A stretch of 64,000 nucleotides of DNA from Glandiceps talaboti (Eukaryota; Hemichordata; Enteropneusta; Spengelidae): NCBI RefSeq assembly GCF_964340395.1, contig NC_135561.1, positions 1,336,001-1,400,000 of the forward strand. The letters are read 5' to 3'. The notes below the pieces were generated by a model. That model searched no databases. It saw nothing but the letters and a program-made list of their open reading frames with translations, and was not told the DNA's origin. Below, piece by piece: positions 35,560 to 58,527 of this stretch. Made by a program: the position numbers and the translations under genes. Every line of letters begins with the position of its first letter. Position 1 is the first letter of the stretch.

Positions 35560-36225
35560 TTTTAAAGCACTAGTAAGTCCACACCTTGACTATGCTTCCC
35601 CAGTGTCTTCCCCACATATATACGAGTAGGGATATTGCATTTTTGGAAAAAGTGCAGCGTCGGTTCTGACTCACCAGGATGATTCTGCAGCTTGGTGGCT
35701 TGAATTATGAGGACAGTTACGCATATTGAAACTGACAACTTTAGAAACTAGATGAATTAGAGCTGATTTGCTTGAAGTGTATAAACTTTTCCATTTACAT
35801 ATTCTCCTTGATCCAGTTGTATTTTTCAAAGTATCTACTTCGACAACAAGGGGATATAGATTGAAATGATTTAAAAACAGATCCGGATTGGATATACCAA
35901 AATATTTTTTCAGTCGACATGTTGTAAACATTTGGAACTGTACAGTTTACCAGAAAGGGTTATTGTTATTACTACACCAATTAAATCATTGTAATTACTT
36001 AGCAATTCTTTTAATCCAGATTGGATATACGTAAATATTTTTCCAGTCAATATGTCGTAGACATTTGGAACAGTTTACCAGAAAGGGTTATTGTGACTAC
36101 ATCAATTAATCATTTTATAGTGTGTATTGATAACACCTCAGAACAGTAAGGGGTCTATAAAAGCCTCAATGGCTTCCTTCCCCATGTACATTCATGGGTA
36201 CATGCATCGTAAAAAAATAAAGGCA
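35560..36225 (+). pseudogene. Decayed LINE reverse-transcriptase C-terminus with duplicated tail
   Basis: With frame changes it reads KALVSPHLDYASPV, IAFLEKVQRR, LEVYKLFH, then RSGLDIPKYFFSRHVVNIWN. These are hallmarks of the 3' part of CR1/jockey-type ORF2. The stretch AGATCCGGATTGGATATACC to the GTTTACCAGAAAGGGTTATT block (35878-35965) recurs at 36013-36094, reading RLDIRKYFSSQYVVDIWNSL and then PERV. Stops and frameshifts show it is dead. The end is near GGGTACATGCATCG and an AATAAA. Confidence 0.75.
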
Positions 36226-39200
36226 TTCATTTATTGCATAGAACGACCCTTGCCAAATGATATGTCTTTTTGACCAATTTCGGCGTATTGGTGTAGCTTG
36301 TTATCAAGTGTACATACACACATTAAAAATATTCCTTTTCAGATCTGGCATCTGGTTTTAATACGTATCTACACATGTAGTATTGAATCCTGGACAGGTA
36401 CATTCTACACAGGATATCGAGTCCAAGTTTAGGTCTACACAAAATTTGAAATTTTACCTCTCAATATTAGCATACAAGTTACATAAATTGGACCTCTTGC
36501 AAATATTAGATAGAAAAGAAACATCACTCAGTAAAACACCTTTTGAAACATTCAGAATGTTTTACCCCCACTTTGGACCAATTGAGATACTTTCTAGAGC
36601 AATGGAAAAAGTCAATATGACAGTTACTTTAGAACGTTTTTGTTATTTGTTCTGTATGCAGTTCTTCCTCTACGTTCTGTAGAAATATCATATTAAAAAG
36701 TAAATGAATCGTTGTTAAAGGCATTTCATGAGTGCTTATTAATTTCCCACTTTGCAATGGTGTCAAAATGAGATAGGCTTAGTCATCAAGTTGGCATGTG
36801 ACTACTTATTCCCAGCAATGAAGGTTATTTGTGTATGAGACGTTTACGTTGAGGATTTGAATGTCAGATTTTCTTTGAGTACTAAAACACGTGGAATGAT
36901 AGCTAACAATGCAATAAAATTCGATTTAAGATACTATTTTCTGGTGGGTTGTGGTTGGGTGGTACATTAGAATCTGTCTCTGCTGTTACTTTCAACCTTT
37001 ATTCATGACTGACCAAGAGGAAGTTCGTTGCGTAATCGAATGTAAGAGTGCCTTCACGCTGAATAACTAAACTAAATATGCATATATTCATATTGTTCCT
37101 TTGAAATATTATAAAAGAAATTCTTCAGATACTGAATTTATCATCTTTATTTTATACTACATTGTCTTTGATCTTGTTTTATTTTAGAATTTCGATGAAA
37201 TAACGTAATCAAATGTAACAGCGGAGAACACGTCTATTCATGTTTTTCCTTTGAATTGACATGTAACGCCACCCAAATAGCTATACTAGTAGAAACGTTT
37301 ATGCATACGACATAATGGCGCGAGTAGTTTTGAATAAAAATAATTGGGTCTATTCACTCGAATACATAACTTTGTATAGTAACAATTCAATTGATGCTAT
37401 GCTATTGATCAACAATATGTTTATATCAGATGTAAACTGAATGCCTTCAATAAAGGCAAAACTTTAGATTGCTGTTCCTTCACGCCTTGTCGAAAGAAAA
37501 ATTCTGCGGTACCAGACATGATATTGCATATCCATTAGTTACTACATCAATAAATAAAACGTAGCTTTGGAACTCATTTTTCATATCCTCTTCTGTAAAA
37601 GTTGAGTTTGCTGTATTTTCAACCCACTGTAACTTTCACTAGAGTTTAGTTCACTACAAGAAATGTCATATTTGACCATGTCTTTCCACCGGGGTAAATC
37701 TTTAGCAGAGGATGTGTAAATGTGGTGAATATGAGACGAAGTGACACTTTTGACTTAATTCACCTCCGGTGACCTCTCCCCTGGGGCTGTGAACAGTCAA
37801 AAGTGTCACTTTGTCTCGTACTACCCCTTGACAGAGATGGTAGTTAGGTGGGTCACAGGTAGGGTAAAGGTTGGGTAAAGGTGGGTAAATTTGACTTTTC
37901 GTATAGTTAACCTCAACTGAATTTCTTCTTTCGTGCCAGTAAAATCAGGCAATGATTTTGAAAAAAAATATTAATCAGGTCTACCACTCAAGTAGTTGTT
38001 TTGTCAACTATTTTTGTCCTTGTTACGACGTCTACTCAAATAAAACCTACCTAAGAGTACCCATTCATTCTCATTCAGGCTACTAGCCTACCATCCACAG
38101 ACACCACCACGATCTAGGTTAGTGTAATCTGTTCACCTTATGAGATTCGCCAAGTTTTATTACAAAAGGGCGATGGATGTTTCAAAGATGGTAAATGTAA
38201 TTTGCTAGTTAAACTTCAGTAATTGTACGTGTATTAATGTCGTACAGCTCGATTTAGTTTTAGTGGAGATTCACGACTAACCCTGGGCTTCGCATCACCG
38301 TTTCATAGCTGACCCCCACAGGCTACCTGTCCCGAATATATGCATGAACCGTTTATTGTTTTGATACTGAGAGGTATGACATGCAAAAATATACATGTAC
38401 TAGTATACAATGATATTTTCTCTATTTTATCGATTAAGTAATATATCTATTGAGATCAGAAGTGCATATTTTTAATCAGCTCACACATCCATATAACACC
38501 AGAGGATGAGTGCATCCTTAAGTGTGCATTCTTAAGATCTAGCCTAAGTACTGAAAATCACTAATTATCACTAATAACTCATTACAATTACAAGCTATAC
38601 GGTATTATCAAACTTGATGACACATGCACCTTGTTATCATTAATGTATGTACTAAATTACATTTTATTTAAAGTTTGCATTCTTAAGATATAACCTAATT
38701 ACTGCAAAACCATTAATTATGTAAATAACTCATTAATATTGCAAAGGATAACAATAGGGTTGGATAGGTAACTGGATAAACATTCTGCTAATGAACACCT
38801 ATACATAGTTTATCCACTTGCCTAACCATCTTTGCAATATATATCCTCATTTGGAAGTTGCTATGGGTGTGGCCTTGTTGCTAGGGCCAGGCATATGTAA
38901 CACTGTCCAATTTTTATATGTTTATCCACATATGGCCCTTAATTCTATGTTTGCCATTGTAAAATCTTTAAAATGATTGGTCTGCAAGTCTGTTAAAAAT
39001 TAAAAATAATTTTTTTTTAAAGATAGTAAGTTTATGAGTACCTGTTGGTGATACTTTCAATTCATAATCATATTTTAATATTCTGCATGACGTAGAAATG
39101 GCAAGTAAAGTCAGAAGGAACATTTGAATTGTTTGTTTTATTGAATTTGCCCAAATTTCAGCGATAAACAAATAATTTTCATTCAGATATGCACTCATGG

Positions 39201-39550
39201 GTTTCCTAACCCTGGCATAGAGGGCGTCAATTTAATTTTTTTCATCTAATTGAAGACATTTAGGGTCGTTTGGGTCATGAGAAACAGAATTAAGGCTGCC
39301 CTTACATATACCTACCAATTACTGTTATCTTTACAATATACGTAATGTTCTGACTGTTGCTGTGGACATGGTCTTGTTGGTAGGCATATTTGCATACATG
39401 TTTTGATATTTTTTTTTGCCTGACTAACCAAAAATGTTGTTATCTTTACAAAATATACTGGCATTGTTGGCTGTTGCTAAGGCCATATCAATGGAAGTTG
39501 ACTATAATCACGGATTCATGGGTTTTCAATGCCTAACCAATGGTTAAGAA
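36226..39550. other. Intergenic, diffuse old repeats
   Basis: No gene recognised. Two related sentences (TGCATTCTTAAGAT, then CTAA, then ACTCATTA) occur at 38525 and 38675. GTTGCTATGGGTGTGGCCTT at 38860 has relatives at 39355 and 39470. The hairpin at 37733 is listed separately. Confidence 0.4.
37733..37817. repeat. Foldback hairpin, 23-bp arms
   Basis: GAGACGAAGTGACACTTTTG..ACT at 37733-37755 pairs with 37795-37817 at 22 of 23 positions across a 39-bp spacer that shows some further complementarity (TTCAC/GTGAA). Likely a small foldback element. Confidence 0.7.
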
Positions 39551-39554
39551 TAGG

Positions 39555-39716
39555 GTCTTGGGGCCAAATTTTATTTTAGCCCCCTCAGACTAATTTTGAA
39601 GTTAAAAATTGCCAACATGTATTTTTTTATATGTGGTCCTATAATGAACGTAACCATATATGTTTCATAAAATTAACATGCATTTCACACGAAAACCCAT
39701 ATGCCCCTGCACTAAA
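39555..39716 (-). repeat. Dispersed repeat, copy 2 of the 35070 family
   Basis: Reversed relative of 35070-35215; ends ATGCCCCTGCACT. Confidence 0.65.
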
Positions 39717-39930
39717 ACCAGTGAAAGTATTAAAAGTGTATCAGTGTATCCAGAGTGTATCACAAATCGAAATGGTACAGGGTAGCCTTATGACCTCGTT
39801 GCCATGACGACATACGATCTGCCAGTGAATTGTATGAAACATGTGAAAGTAGGACACGCAACCGGTAACCCTGCGTTCGGTTGTTCGGATCTCAGCAGTG
39901 GTCACTGAGTTTACCCATAGTGCCTGTCGT

Positions 39931-40307
39931 GTGTTCCTGTCGACGTTTTTGTCTCGGATTGAAGGCACTGGTAAGTTTATCTCTAAAAATATTAGTTTCT
40001 AAGCGCAGTCACCTGAGCTCAGGCAAACTGGATGACTAGACTACCGTACCCGGACCGTACTACTGATGTCTCTTGTCAGCGAAACTAAATATGGGCGTCA
40101 AAACAGACTTGAATTTTGAACTGCAGTTGAGCAGGCGTGCGCGTGCCTCTGTTCCTGTGTGTCCGAGATCCTATAGTATCTTCTATCGTCTATGAATTTG
40201 TAGCATGATAGCAGAACGACCGTCAATATGAAAAAACCCCATAAATACACAAATAATATACTCAGAATTACATCCTGCAAATCATACATTACAATTTACA
40301 TGTCTGT
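39931..40307. repeat. ~380-bp segmental duplication, copy 2
   Basis: Partner of 31799-32196; keeps the donor GGCACTG|GTAAGT and lacks the ~40-bp internal piece. It lies about 2.6 kb upstream of the sterol-hydroxylase gene and might be its 5' UTR exon (inference only). Confidence 0.8.
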
Positions 40308-40459
40308 GATGTCATGACATGATACCCAGTAAAACCAGTATGTAGGTATTCTATTTATCATTAGCACCATAATTATAGGATTTTACGAGTGCTCAACATG
40401 CAATGATCTGTCAGTAAAAGTAGGTGTGTGTATGTGTGTGTGCGTCATTTTCAAAACGG

Positions 40460-41100
40460 ATTCATAAGACGGACGTAAACGCGGAAATTCCGGGAATCAG
40501 AATGGCGCTCGCCCAAAACCGGTCGGGCATGATATTTTGCCAGTGAAAGTTTGAACGGCGATAGTGGACAACTTTGAGCGATTACTCAGAGAAACAAGTA
40601 TTTAATAGTTTCGGTTGAAAAGACTTTCACATATGGATTCGGTGTGCTATATGAAAGAATCACGTACATTTGAACTCGACCGGGTCCGACAACCAATACT
40701 TGCATGTATAAGTATGCACCTCAGGCACTATTCAATGTACGTACGTGACAATCAGCATAAAGTTGCCTACATTGTCGCAACTACCCGGATGAGAACAATA
40801 GTGGCTGAGAAGTAGGTCGCAACGTTCTGTCCTAGAAAACACAGGACATACACATTAGTCATTACTGTAAGCTAACGCTATGTACGAAGTTTGCTGGATT
40901 ACATTAACGATGAAACAAATCTTTAAAAATTTGCGTCTATTTATCATAAAAAATGTCAATGATCGCTTAGGCTTCCGCATAAGGAACTTTTTTTTTCCGA
41001 TATCATAATTGAAATTCAGCCCCAGTGTCTTATATTATTATAATCCGGTATCTAGCTGCAGCTTGTTATAGCGCCTTCTTGCGGCCGGACGATACAGTTG
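40460..41100 (+). promoter_or_regulatory. CpG-richer block with kB/STAT-like site
   Basis: CpGs are denser than in flanking DNA. GGAAATTCC (40483-40491) overlaps TTCCGGGAA (40488-40496), matching NF-kB-like and STAT-like consensuses. It is about 2.4 kb upstream of the CH25H-like start. Function is inference. Confidence 0.3.
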
Positions 41101-41874
41101 CGCTCGTTGTTGTGCTCTATTCGTACATATCCCAATTATCGCAAGCCAGCGTGTACATGCACACACAGAATGATAGAGGTGACTCAAACTTGATCAAAAG
41201 AGTCTCTGACCCCCCCCCCCTGAATTTATTGGTGTCCCAAAATTATGTCAATGCCATGGGATTTTTTATATCCTACTCTATGATAAAATTAATAAATACC
41301 TAGTGACTAGAGCTCTACCACCTACCTGACTTGATTCAACATATTTTTAATAGCTGTCAAAATGAAATATTTCACTATGAAAAAAAGTAACCATCTGTGA
41401 CCCCAAGATCTAGAACCATGATATAGTTACAAACCATGCCCCTTTTGACATACATGTAGTTTGAGACCTCGGTCTTGGCATATCTAATCAGACGTAAACA
41501 TAACATAATTTGACCTGGCATTCTTTCAAGTGGATATACACCCTCAACCCGAAGCATGGCTGTCAGCAAATAATACATAAATAAATATCTAGCTGTCGTC
41601 TGCCAGGATCAATATTTGATGAAATGTAAATAAATGAGCTTAACGACATAAACAGTGGACATTTTGATGGGCGGGGTATTTTTTCATGTTTTCAGAGGCT
41701 TGTAGTTAACTTTAATATCATCTGCTGATGTAGAATTACGATTCATTTCACAAAATATGTGACTGTAACTAAGTATGGATTCTTTATTTATCCAATTTGA
41801 AAGAACACAAAAAAGAACTAGTTACCTTGTGTTGTAGATGTCTTACATTATTGCGAAGGTAGGTGTGTGTAACA

Positions 41875-41911
41875 CTGTAGGTGTGTGTGTGTGGTGGGGG
41901 GGGGGGGGTGA
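41875..41911. repeat. (GT)n and poly-G tract
   Basis: GTGTGTGTGTG then GGTGGGGGGGGGGGGG. Confidence 0.8.
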
Positions 41912-42220
41912 AACCATCAAAATTTGCCACATCGAAACTTGTCCAGTACAAACTAGCTTTATGATCTTGTACAATTTGCACAATTGAAATGTAGTTGATC
42001 ACTAAACATGTATTGGTGAAAAACACCGCATGATGTTCTTTTTACACCCTTCACTGCTACTGGTAGTCCTAGTAACACAGACAGTCCTTGTTAGAAGTAC
42101 TCACTTGATGACGTTTTGGAGAGTTGTGCCACTGGCAAGTTATGTCTGTCTCCGTCTCTTTGTCTTCCTGCACCTGTCTCTGTCTTTCAGAAAGCATTCT
42201 GTTTGCCTCCCACCCACCTT

Positions 42221-42380
<160 letters not shown>

Positions 42381-42928
42381 AGTATGTTGTCAATGTACTC
42401 ATCATCGCACATTGTAAGTACATGTATTGTACATCACCATAAAACCGAATTGCTTCTTTACGGCAATAATCAAACGTTGTTATTAGAACGGGCAAATTTT
42501 CCTGGGTTATGTGAGAATAGTATAATTGTGATAAGCTTTACATATTACTATTTCTTCTTCTGCCATCACACTGCAGATATTTTATATACATTCCTTATAT
42601 CATTAACAACGTTATTGTTCATGGACTTCAAATTCACAAACTTTAATATCTCTCCATCGGAGCCACAGAAAGTATTAAGTACAAGCTGTTAATGGTACAA
42701 GGATTTCGTAATTCTAAAGAATACACTTTTCTGTTTCACATTTTTGATGGTGTAAAATACTATGAAAACAATTGTTCCAGCGTGATACTGACACTGTGTG
42801 TTCTTTTCCAGCAGATTTACTACAGTGGCATTAAATCGGAGAGGGCATCTATTGGCTTTACAAGTGAAAACAAAAACTACTCTGACGATTGATTTGCTTG
42901 ATTTCGTTTCCACGCGAAAAAACATACG

Positions 42929-43831
42929 ATGGGTGCCAAAATTTGGCAGACGACAGTTTGGATTCTGCGCATACTATGTCTGGGAGGAGCATTTGTTTTC
43001 TGTTACAATGTAGATGTCCTACAGAAAAATATGGACGACCTATGGGAAATTCTACGTCATCACTGGTTTTATAGACTAGCATATTTCGAGACGTTTTTTG
43101 TTGTGTTGTACTACACTTCATTTCTATGGATACCATTTGCTATTGATTATAGTCATGTGTTCGATAGATTCAAGTTGGAACCAAAAGACAAGGTCCCCAT
43201 ACCATCACCACTTCAATTCATCGTAGAAGTGATTGTGTATGTATCTCCGCTGGCCGCTTTGGATACAATCATGGTGAAAAAATATGCAGGGGTAACAGAA
43301 GACGATTTGGTGGAACTACGCAAAAATTGGATACAGACGGAACGAATTTTACCAAAAGATCCCCCGGATGTGAGAATGGTAGTGTTTCATTTGATAGTTT
43401 CGCTGATTATTTACGACTTTCTGATCTTCATCCAACACTATATGCTTCATAGGAATCGGTGGCTCTATGATAATATCCATGCCTGTCACCATAACCATCA
43501 CAGAGGGTTGCATATTAGAGTCACTAATAATCTAAATATTATAGAGAGAGTTTCAATTGTCTTGACGGCAAATTTCGCATTGAAGGTGATCGGTAGTCAT
43601 CCTTTCACACGTACTTTATTTATTCCATTTTTTGTCACTTTGTTGTCTGACAGCCACATGGGATACGACTTTCCATGGTCATATGATAAAATCCTACCGA
43701 TGAGCATCATGGGAGGGGCCAAAGCACACCACTCACATCATATCAGTGGTACTAAAAACTTTCAACCGTTTTTCACCTATATTGATAAGGTTATTCTAAA
43801 ACGCATGTTGAAATCTGAGCATGTTGACTAA
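42929..43831 (+). CDS. CH25H-like: Cholesterol 25-hydroxylase-like sterol hydroxylase, single exon
   Basis: Membrane di-iron oxygenase of the fatty-acid hydroxylase/sterol desaturase superfamily, expected in the ER to hydroxylate a sterol; substrate unproven. It encodes 300 aa, near the usual ~270-300. Hydrophobic segments lie at about 10-26, 50-72, 95-112, 150-170 and 208-240. The three histidine boxes are present: HYMLH (H170, H174), HACHH (H184, H187, H188) and HHSHH (H267-H271), plus the family motif GYDFPWS near 245. The coding region has no intron, as for vertebrate CH25H. The start is ACGATGG. A possible acceptor (TTCTTTTCCAG, 42811) suggests a 5' UTR intron. The stop is followed by a very long (GA)n tract. 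Alternative: another sterol C4/C5-type family member. Confidence 0.92.
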   Translation: MGAKIWQTTVWILRILCLGGAFVFCYNVDVLQKNMDDLWEILRHHWFYRLAYFETFFVVLYYTSFLWIPFAIDYSHVFDRFKLEPKDKVPIPSPLQFIVEVIVYVSPLAALDTIMVKKYAGVTEDDLVELRKNWIQTERILPKDPPDVRMVVFHLIVSLIIYDFLIFIQHYMLHRNRWLYDNIHACHHNHHRGLHIRVTNNLNIIERVSIVLTANFALKVIGSHPFTRTLFIPFFVTLLSDSHMGYDFPWSYDKILPMSIMGGAKAHHSHHISGTKNFQPFFTYIDKVILKRMLKSEHVD

Positions 43832-43953
43832 AATAGAGTTGATGAGTAAAGACACATGCATGCACTAAACATTGAAATAACTACCACAGAGATTTTAAAG
43901 ACGGTGAATTGTTACTAGTTCCTGTGATTTGAAGACAAAAGAATCCAGAAAAG

Positions 43954-44446
<493 letters not shown>

Positions 44447-44455
44447 GGGATGTTT

Positions 44456-44720
44456 AATTTAGAGAATCAACACTAGTATTTAAACAAATCATACAACGTA
44501 AATAAAACTGATTTATAGATTTATATCATATAAATCAGTTTTATTTACATTGTATGATATTTACAAAGTATTGATACAAAAAACTTCAAATGTTCAAGTT
44601 ACCTGTAAGTTGGTGAATTATGACAAATGTTATTGTTTGTTATAACTTATTGCACAGTTAGATAAATGATAAGAAGAATGACAGTACAGACTTAGATCTA
44701 ACATTCACAGCGTTGGTTAG
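44456..44720. repeat. Duplicated ~250-bp segment, copy 1, with hairpin
   Basis: Matches 50823-51060 (AGAGAATCAACACTAGT, then GTAAATAAAACTGATTTATA, TTTACAAAGTATTGATAC, ATTGCACAG). Both copies directly follow a (GACA)/(GA) array. In this copy 44488-44517 and 44529-44558 form a 30-bp hairpin with one mismatch and an 11-bp loop; the other copy has only the first arm. Confidence 0.85.
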
Positions 44721-46302
44721 TTATTTACTATCAGGCTTGTTTTTTGATAGTGTACTCTCATCTATCCTTTTTGCAAAGTCTGACTCAACATAATATACTT
44801 TGGTGATCGCCATTATTAAGCTCGATAGCAAAGTTTCTGTGCTATCTCACCACTTGATGTACCATATGTACAAAGCACATCAACCATGTGACTTTACGTC
44901 ACAGATTTATCATAGTAGAAGTGGATATTTTTGTGTTTATATTTTCATTTCTGTTATGTTCGACAGATTTATTTTCAGTTTGTTCCACAATCAAAAGTAC
45001 GAACGCACATAACGTAAATCGAAAGTGATTTGTATCTTTGTTAGAATATCAATAATACCTCTTAGTTATGTTTTGCATTTCTGAAGTTTGGAGGTTAATA
45101 GATTCCTGATGTAAATGTGTTCTTGTAAATGTTACCCATATACATTGCTATTATTATAATAAATGAATTCTAACTAACAAAACAAACGTGTTGTGGTGTT
45201 GTGAGTGTGTGTATGTGTATGTTTGTTTGACCATAGAACCTACACAAGTGTAGGGTTCATGGTTTGACACTGTATGTGTCAACGCACTGTGCGCGCACAT
45301 GCACGAACGAGTTTTATGTCTGGATTTGTCTTGTCCTGGAAACACCTATAAATATACTATTAATAAAGTGACGTGGTAGCTGTGATGTGTACTATTTTTG
45401 TACACAAGGTACCATGCTTTTCACAATATTGCTACATATATCTGATGTATTCAGTTTTATAAAACCATATTGTAGCAATGAAATGACATTGTAACAAGGC
45501 TGAGGGATGTTATACGTTGTCACCGTAAGCCACTGTTGATTGTCAGGCTTGGTCGGTGTGAGGTATGTTCAACTTGTCTTTTTCTGATTCTGATTTCGGG
45601 ACTTTAATGTGGTGGCGGTGGTTGAACGGAGAAGTGGTTTATCAAACAGACGCCCCCAACGTCTGTAGCCTGCCTATGGGTCTGTGGTAAATGTGTCAGT
45701 AGAAAAACGTTTTAATACAGAAAAGTTGCAGCAAGTGAATATAATCTAGTAGACACGCGACAGTTTGGTCTTTTTTTAGCTAGACATGGTTGAAAGGTGT
45801 TGAAGCATACATCACAGTGAGTCAAAAGTCAACGTGTAGTGTAGTGTAGTGTAGTGTACAGTACAAAGGCACCCACACATTTTATTCGAATTGAAACAGC
45901 CGTGAGTTGTAATTCAATGTACATCAAAGTATTAAAATGTTGTTTGGCCTTATATACAAGCATGGAAGTATTTTTATGATACGATTTATCTTGTAATGGC
46001 CAAATTCATCATCGTGCTTGTTTAAAACAAACAACAATAAGGACAGTGTCAGTTTTACAGTGTGAGATAAATGTATTGGTCTTGGAACCTATACAATGCA
46101 TGTTGTTTGAACCAAAATGTCACGCGACATTCTGATAACCACACCAGCTAGCAGTTTATTGGTACATTATGACATTGGGCTTCTCTCTTTCATGTCCTAG
46201 GCGTGGACGAGTAAGGTCCACTTCTGACGTGACACGCTCATGACAAACACATCACATCACATCACATCACATGCAGGGCATACTTAGAAGACGATCACCA
46301 CC
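44721..46302. other. Intergenic/upstream of SLC22 exon 1A
   Basis: No gene recognised. Small (GTAGT)n at 45836-45856 and (ACATC)n at 46250-46270. The segment from about 46040 has a diverged counterpart upstream of exon 1B (48070), sharing GAGATAAATGTATTGG. Confidence 0.45.
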
Positions 46303-46671
46303 ATGCAGTTTGACGACATTTTAAAGGATTTGGGGGAATTCGGACGATATCAGAAATGGATATACTTCTTAATTTGTATGTCAGCCATTCCATCAGCTAT
46401 GGTCCAAGTAGGAAACAGTTTTTTAAGTGCATCGGATGACCATTACTGTAGGGTATATGGTAACCAAACTTACGACACATCATCACCTTTGACGAACTGT
46501 ACAATTCCATACACATATAGTGATGATTCCTGGGATATGTGTACACGTTATGATCTGAATATGTCGGGAGGAATCTCACGAGAATTGTGTTATCCAAGGA
46601 CAGGTACCATAGACTGTGATGATGGGTGGGTATATGACAGATCAACTTATGAAAACACGGTAGTCTTTGAG
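46303..46671 (+). CDS. SLC22A-like: SLC22 transporter, first coding exon copy A
   Basis: Encodes 123 aa: a short cytoplasmic N terminus (MQFDDILKDLGEFGRYQKW), TM1 (about 20-42), and most of the large extracellular loop with glycosylation sites N54, N65 and N86 and cysteines 49, 66, 80, 96 and 105. ATG context ACCACCATGC is strong. The donor GAG|GTAAGTATAG is intact and phase 0, compatible with exon 2 at 53660. No other SLC22 exons lie between this and copy B, so it is either an alternative first exon or the remnant of a tandem duplication. Confidence 0.85.
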
Positions 46672-47387
46672 GTAAGTATAGTAACCATATCTAGACTTTA
46701 AAACCGAATGGAAGTCATGAAAATACCTTTAATTAAGTATTTATGATTTATACGATCTTTGACCTACTTTAATTGGTAATCAAATGACTAATTATTAGAT
46801 GACGTCATTGTCCCATCCATTGAAATTCAGTTTCACCCAACTATTAACCGTTTATCTGTTCACTTGTTTTTGTAACACATTTACCCTTTGCGTTTTTCCC
46901 AATTAGCAACTATCTATCTGTAAAGGATCCCGGCGGCTGGACTTTATACACGCATTCATTTTGTAGACAATGTACAAATTTCAAAAACTTTGCTCGGACT
47001 GTTCAGAGTCGAGTACGGCATGACTATAGTGCTAAAACCGTTTTGAGTCCTGGTTAGACCCTTAGATTCCATTATGAACAACCACTATACGGTAATTGCC
47101 ATACCTTGGTCTTCAACACTACAATTTTCATTTGCGTTCAAATGTGATATAGTAACACATAATGAAGATATTTTGCGACGCATCTATGTTTTAAGGAAAA
47201 AATCAAAGCAAATCTCTGTTTTCTAACTTTAACAAAAATGTCAGATAAATTGAGGGTGTAAAGCTCAGAGTTCAGACTCATAATATACATAGACACCCAG
47301 TTATCATTTTGTGTAAATATCGGAAAATAGGTCAACATATACAATTTTAGGTTGTCCTAGTGATGCAACGACCCTGGGAAATGACCA

Positions 47388-47747
47388 TGTATGTATGTAT
47401 GTATGTATGTATGTATGTATGTATGTATGTATGTATGTATGTATGTATGTATGTGTGTATGTATGTATGTATGTATGTATGTATGTATGTATGTATGTAT
47501 GTATGTATGTATGTGTGTGTGTATGTCTGTGTGTGTGTGTATGTATGTATGTATGTATGTATGTATGTATGTGTGTATGTATGTGTGTGTGTATGTGTGT
47601 ATGTATGTATGTATGTATGTATGTATGTATGTATGTATGTATGTATGTATGTGTGTATGTATGTATGTATGTATGTATGTATGTATGTATGAATGTATGT
47701 ATGTATGTATGTATGTATGTATGTATGTATGTATGTCTATCTGTCTG
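47388..47747. repeat. (ATGT)n microsatellite downstream of exon 1A
   Basis: About 350 bp of ATGT with GTGT and CTGT interruptions. A shorter array lies at the homologous place downstream of exon 1B (49465-49533). Confidence 0.95.
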
Positions 47748-47849
47748 TAAATTACCATACTTACTGTATCCTTGTCTCGTTATCTCATCTTTGAAGCTTT
47801 TGTCATTTCGCAGGGTATAGTAAATGAGTTATATGTAAGCGATGTAACC

Positions 47850-47908
47850 AAACAAACAAACAAGCAAACAAACAGACAAATAAACAAACACACACACACA
47901 CATACACA

Positions 47909-47946
<38 letters not shown>
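47850..47946. repeat. (AAAC)n/(CA)n microsatellite
   Basis: AAACAAAC units followed by about 60 bp of CA. Confidence 0.9.
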
Positions 47947-47947
<1 letters not shown>

Positions 47948-48345
47948 CCCCAAAAAGGACTAGGCATGCATGCCAGTGAGAACTGAAACAAGTACTCCAA
48001 TAAAATGTGTTTTATTTTGTAAAATACAATTTCATCAAAATCAATAAGAATAAGATAAGAGAAGTGTCATTTTGATAATGCGAGATAAATGTATTGGATT
48101 AAAAATGACTATTTATAATGTAAACAGCTGTTGAGTTCTCACCAGTATACTTATGATGGTAGTACTTTATTAAATAAAGGTCAATTGATAAATACGTATA
48201 CCTATACCATTTCATTGGTACATTCATCAACACAATGTACAGGGCATGGGGTTTCCTAGGGCGACTAAGGTTCATTTTATGAAACACTCGATCACACAAA
48301 CTCAACGCGCCACTTGCAGAACATTTTGAGAAGACAATCACCACC

Positions 48346-58527
<10,182 letters not shown>

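Noticed and set aside
36383-36682. 99-codon frame just after the decayed LINE
   Set aside because: No recognised domain or motif and no splice context; AT-rich chance frame or LINE-adjacent remnant.
40615-41303. Two frames of 66 and 92 codons upstream of the hydroxylase
   Set aside because: No recognisable domain; they lie in the CpG-richer block and have no conserved flanking exon signals.
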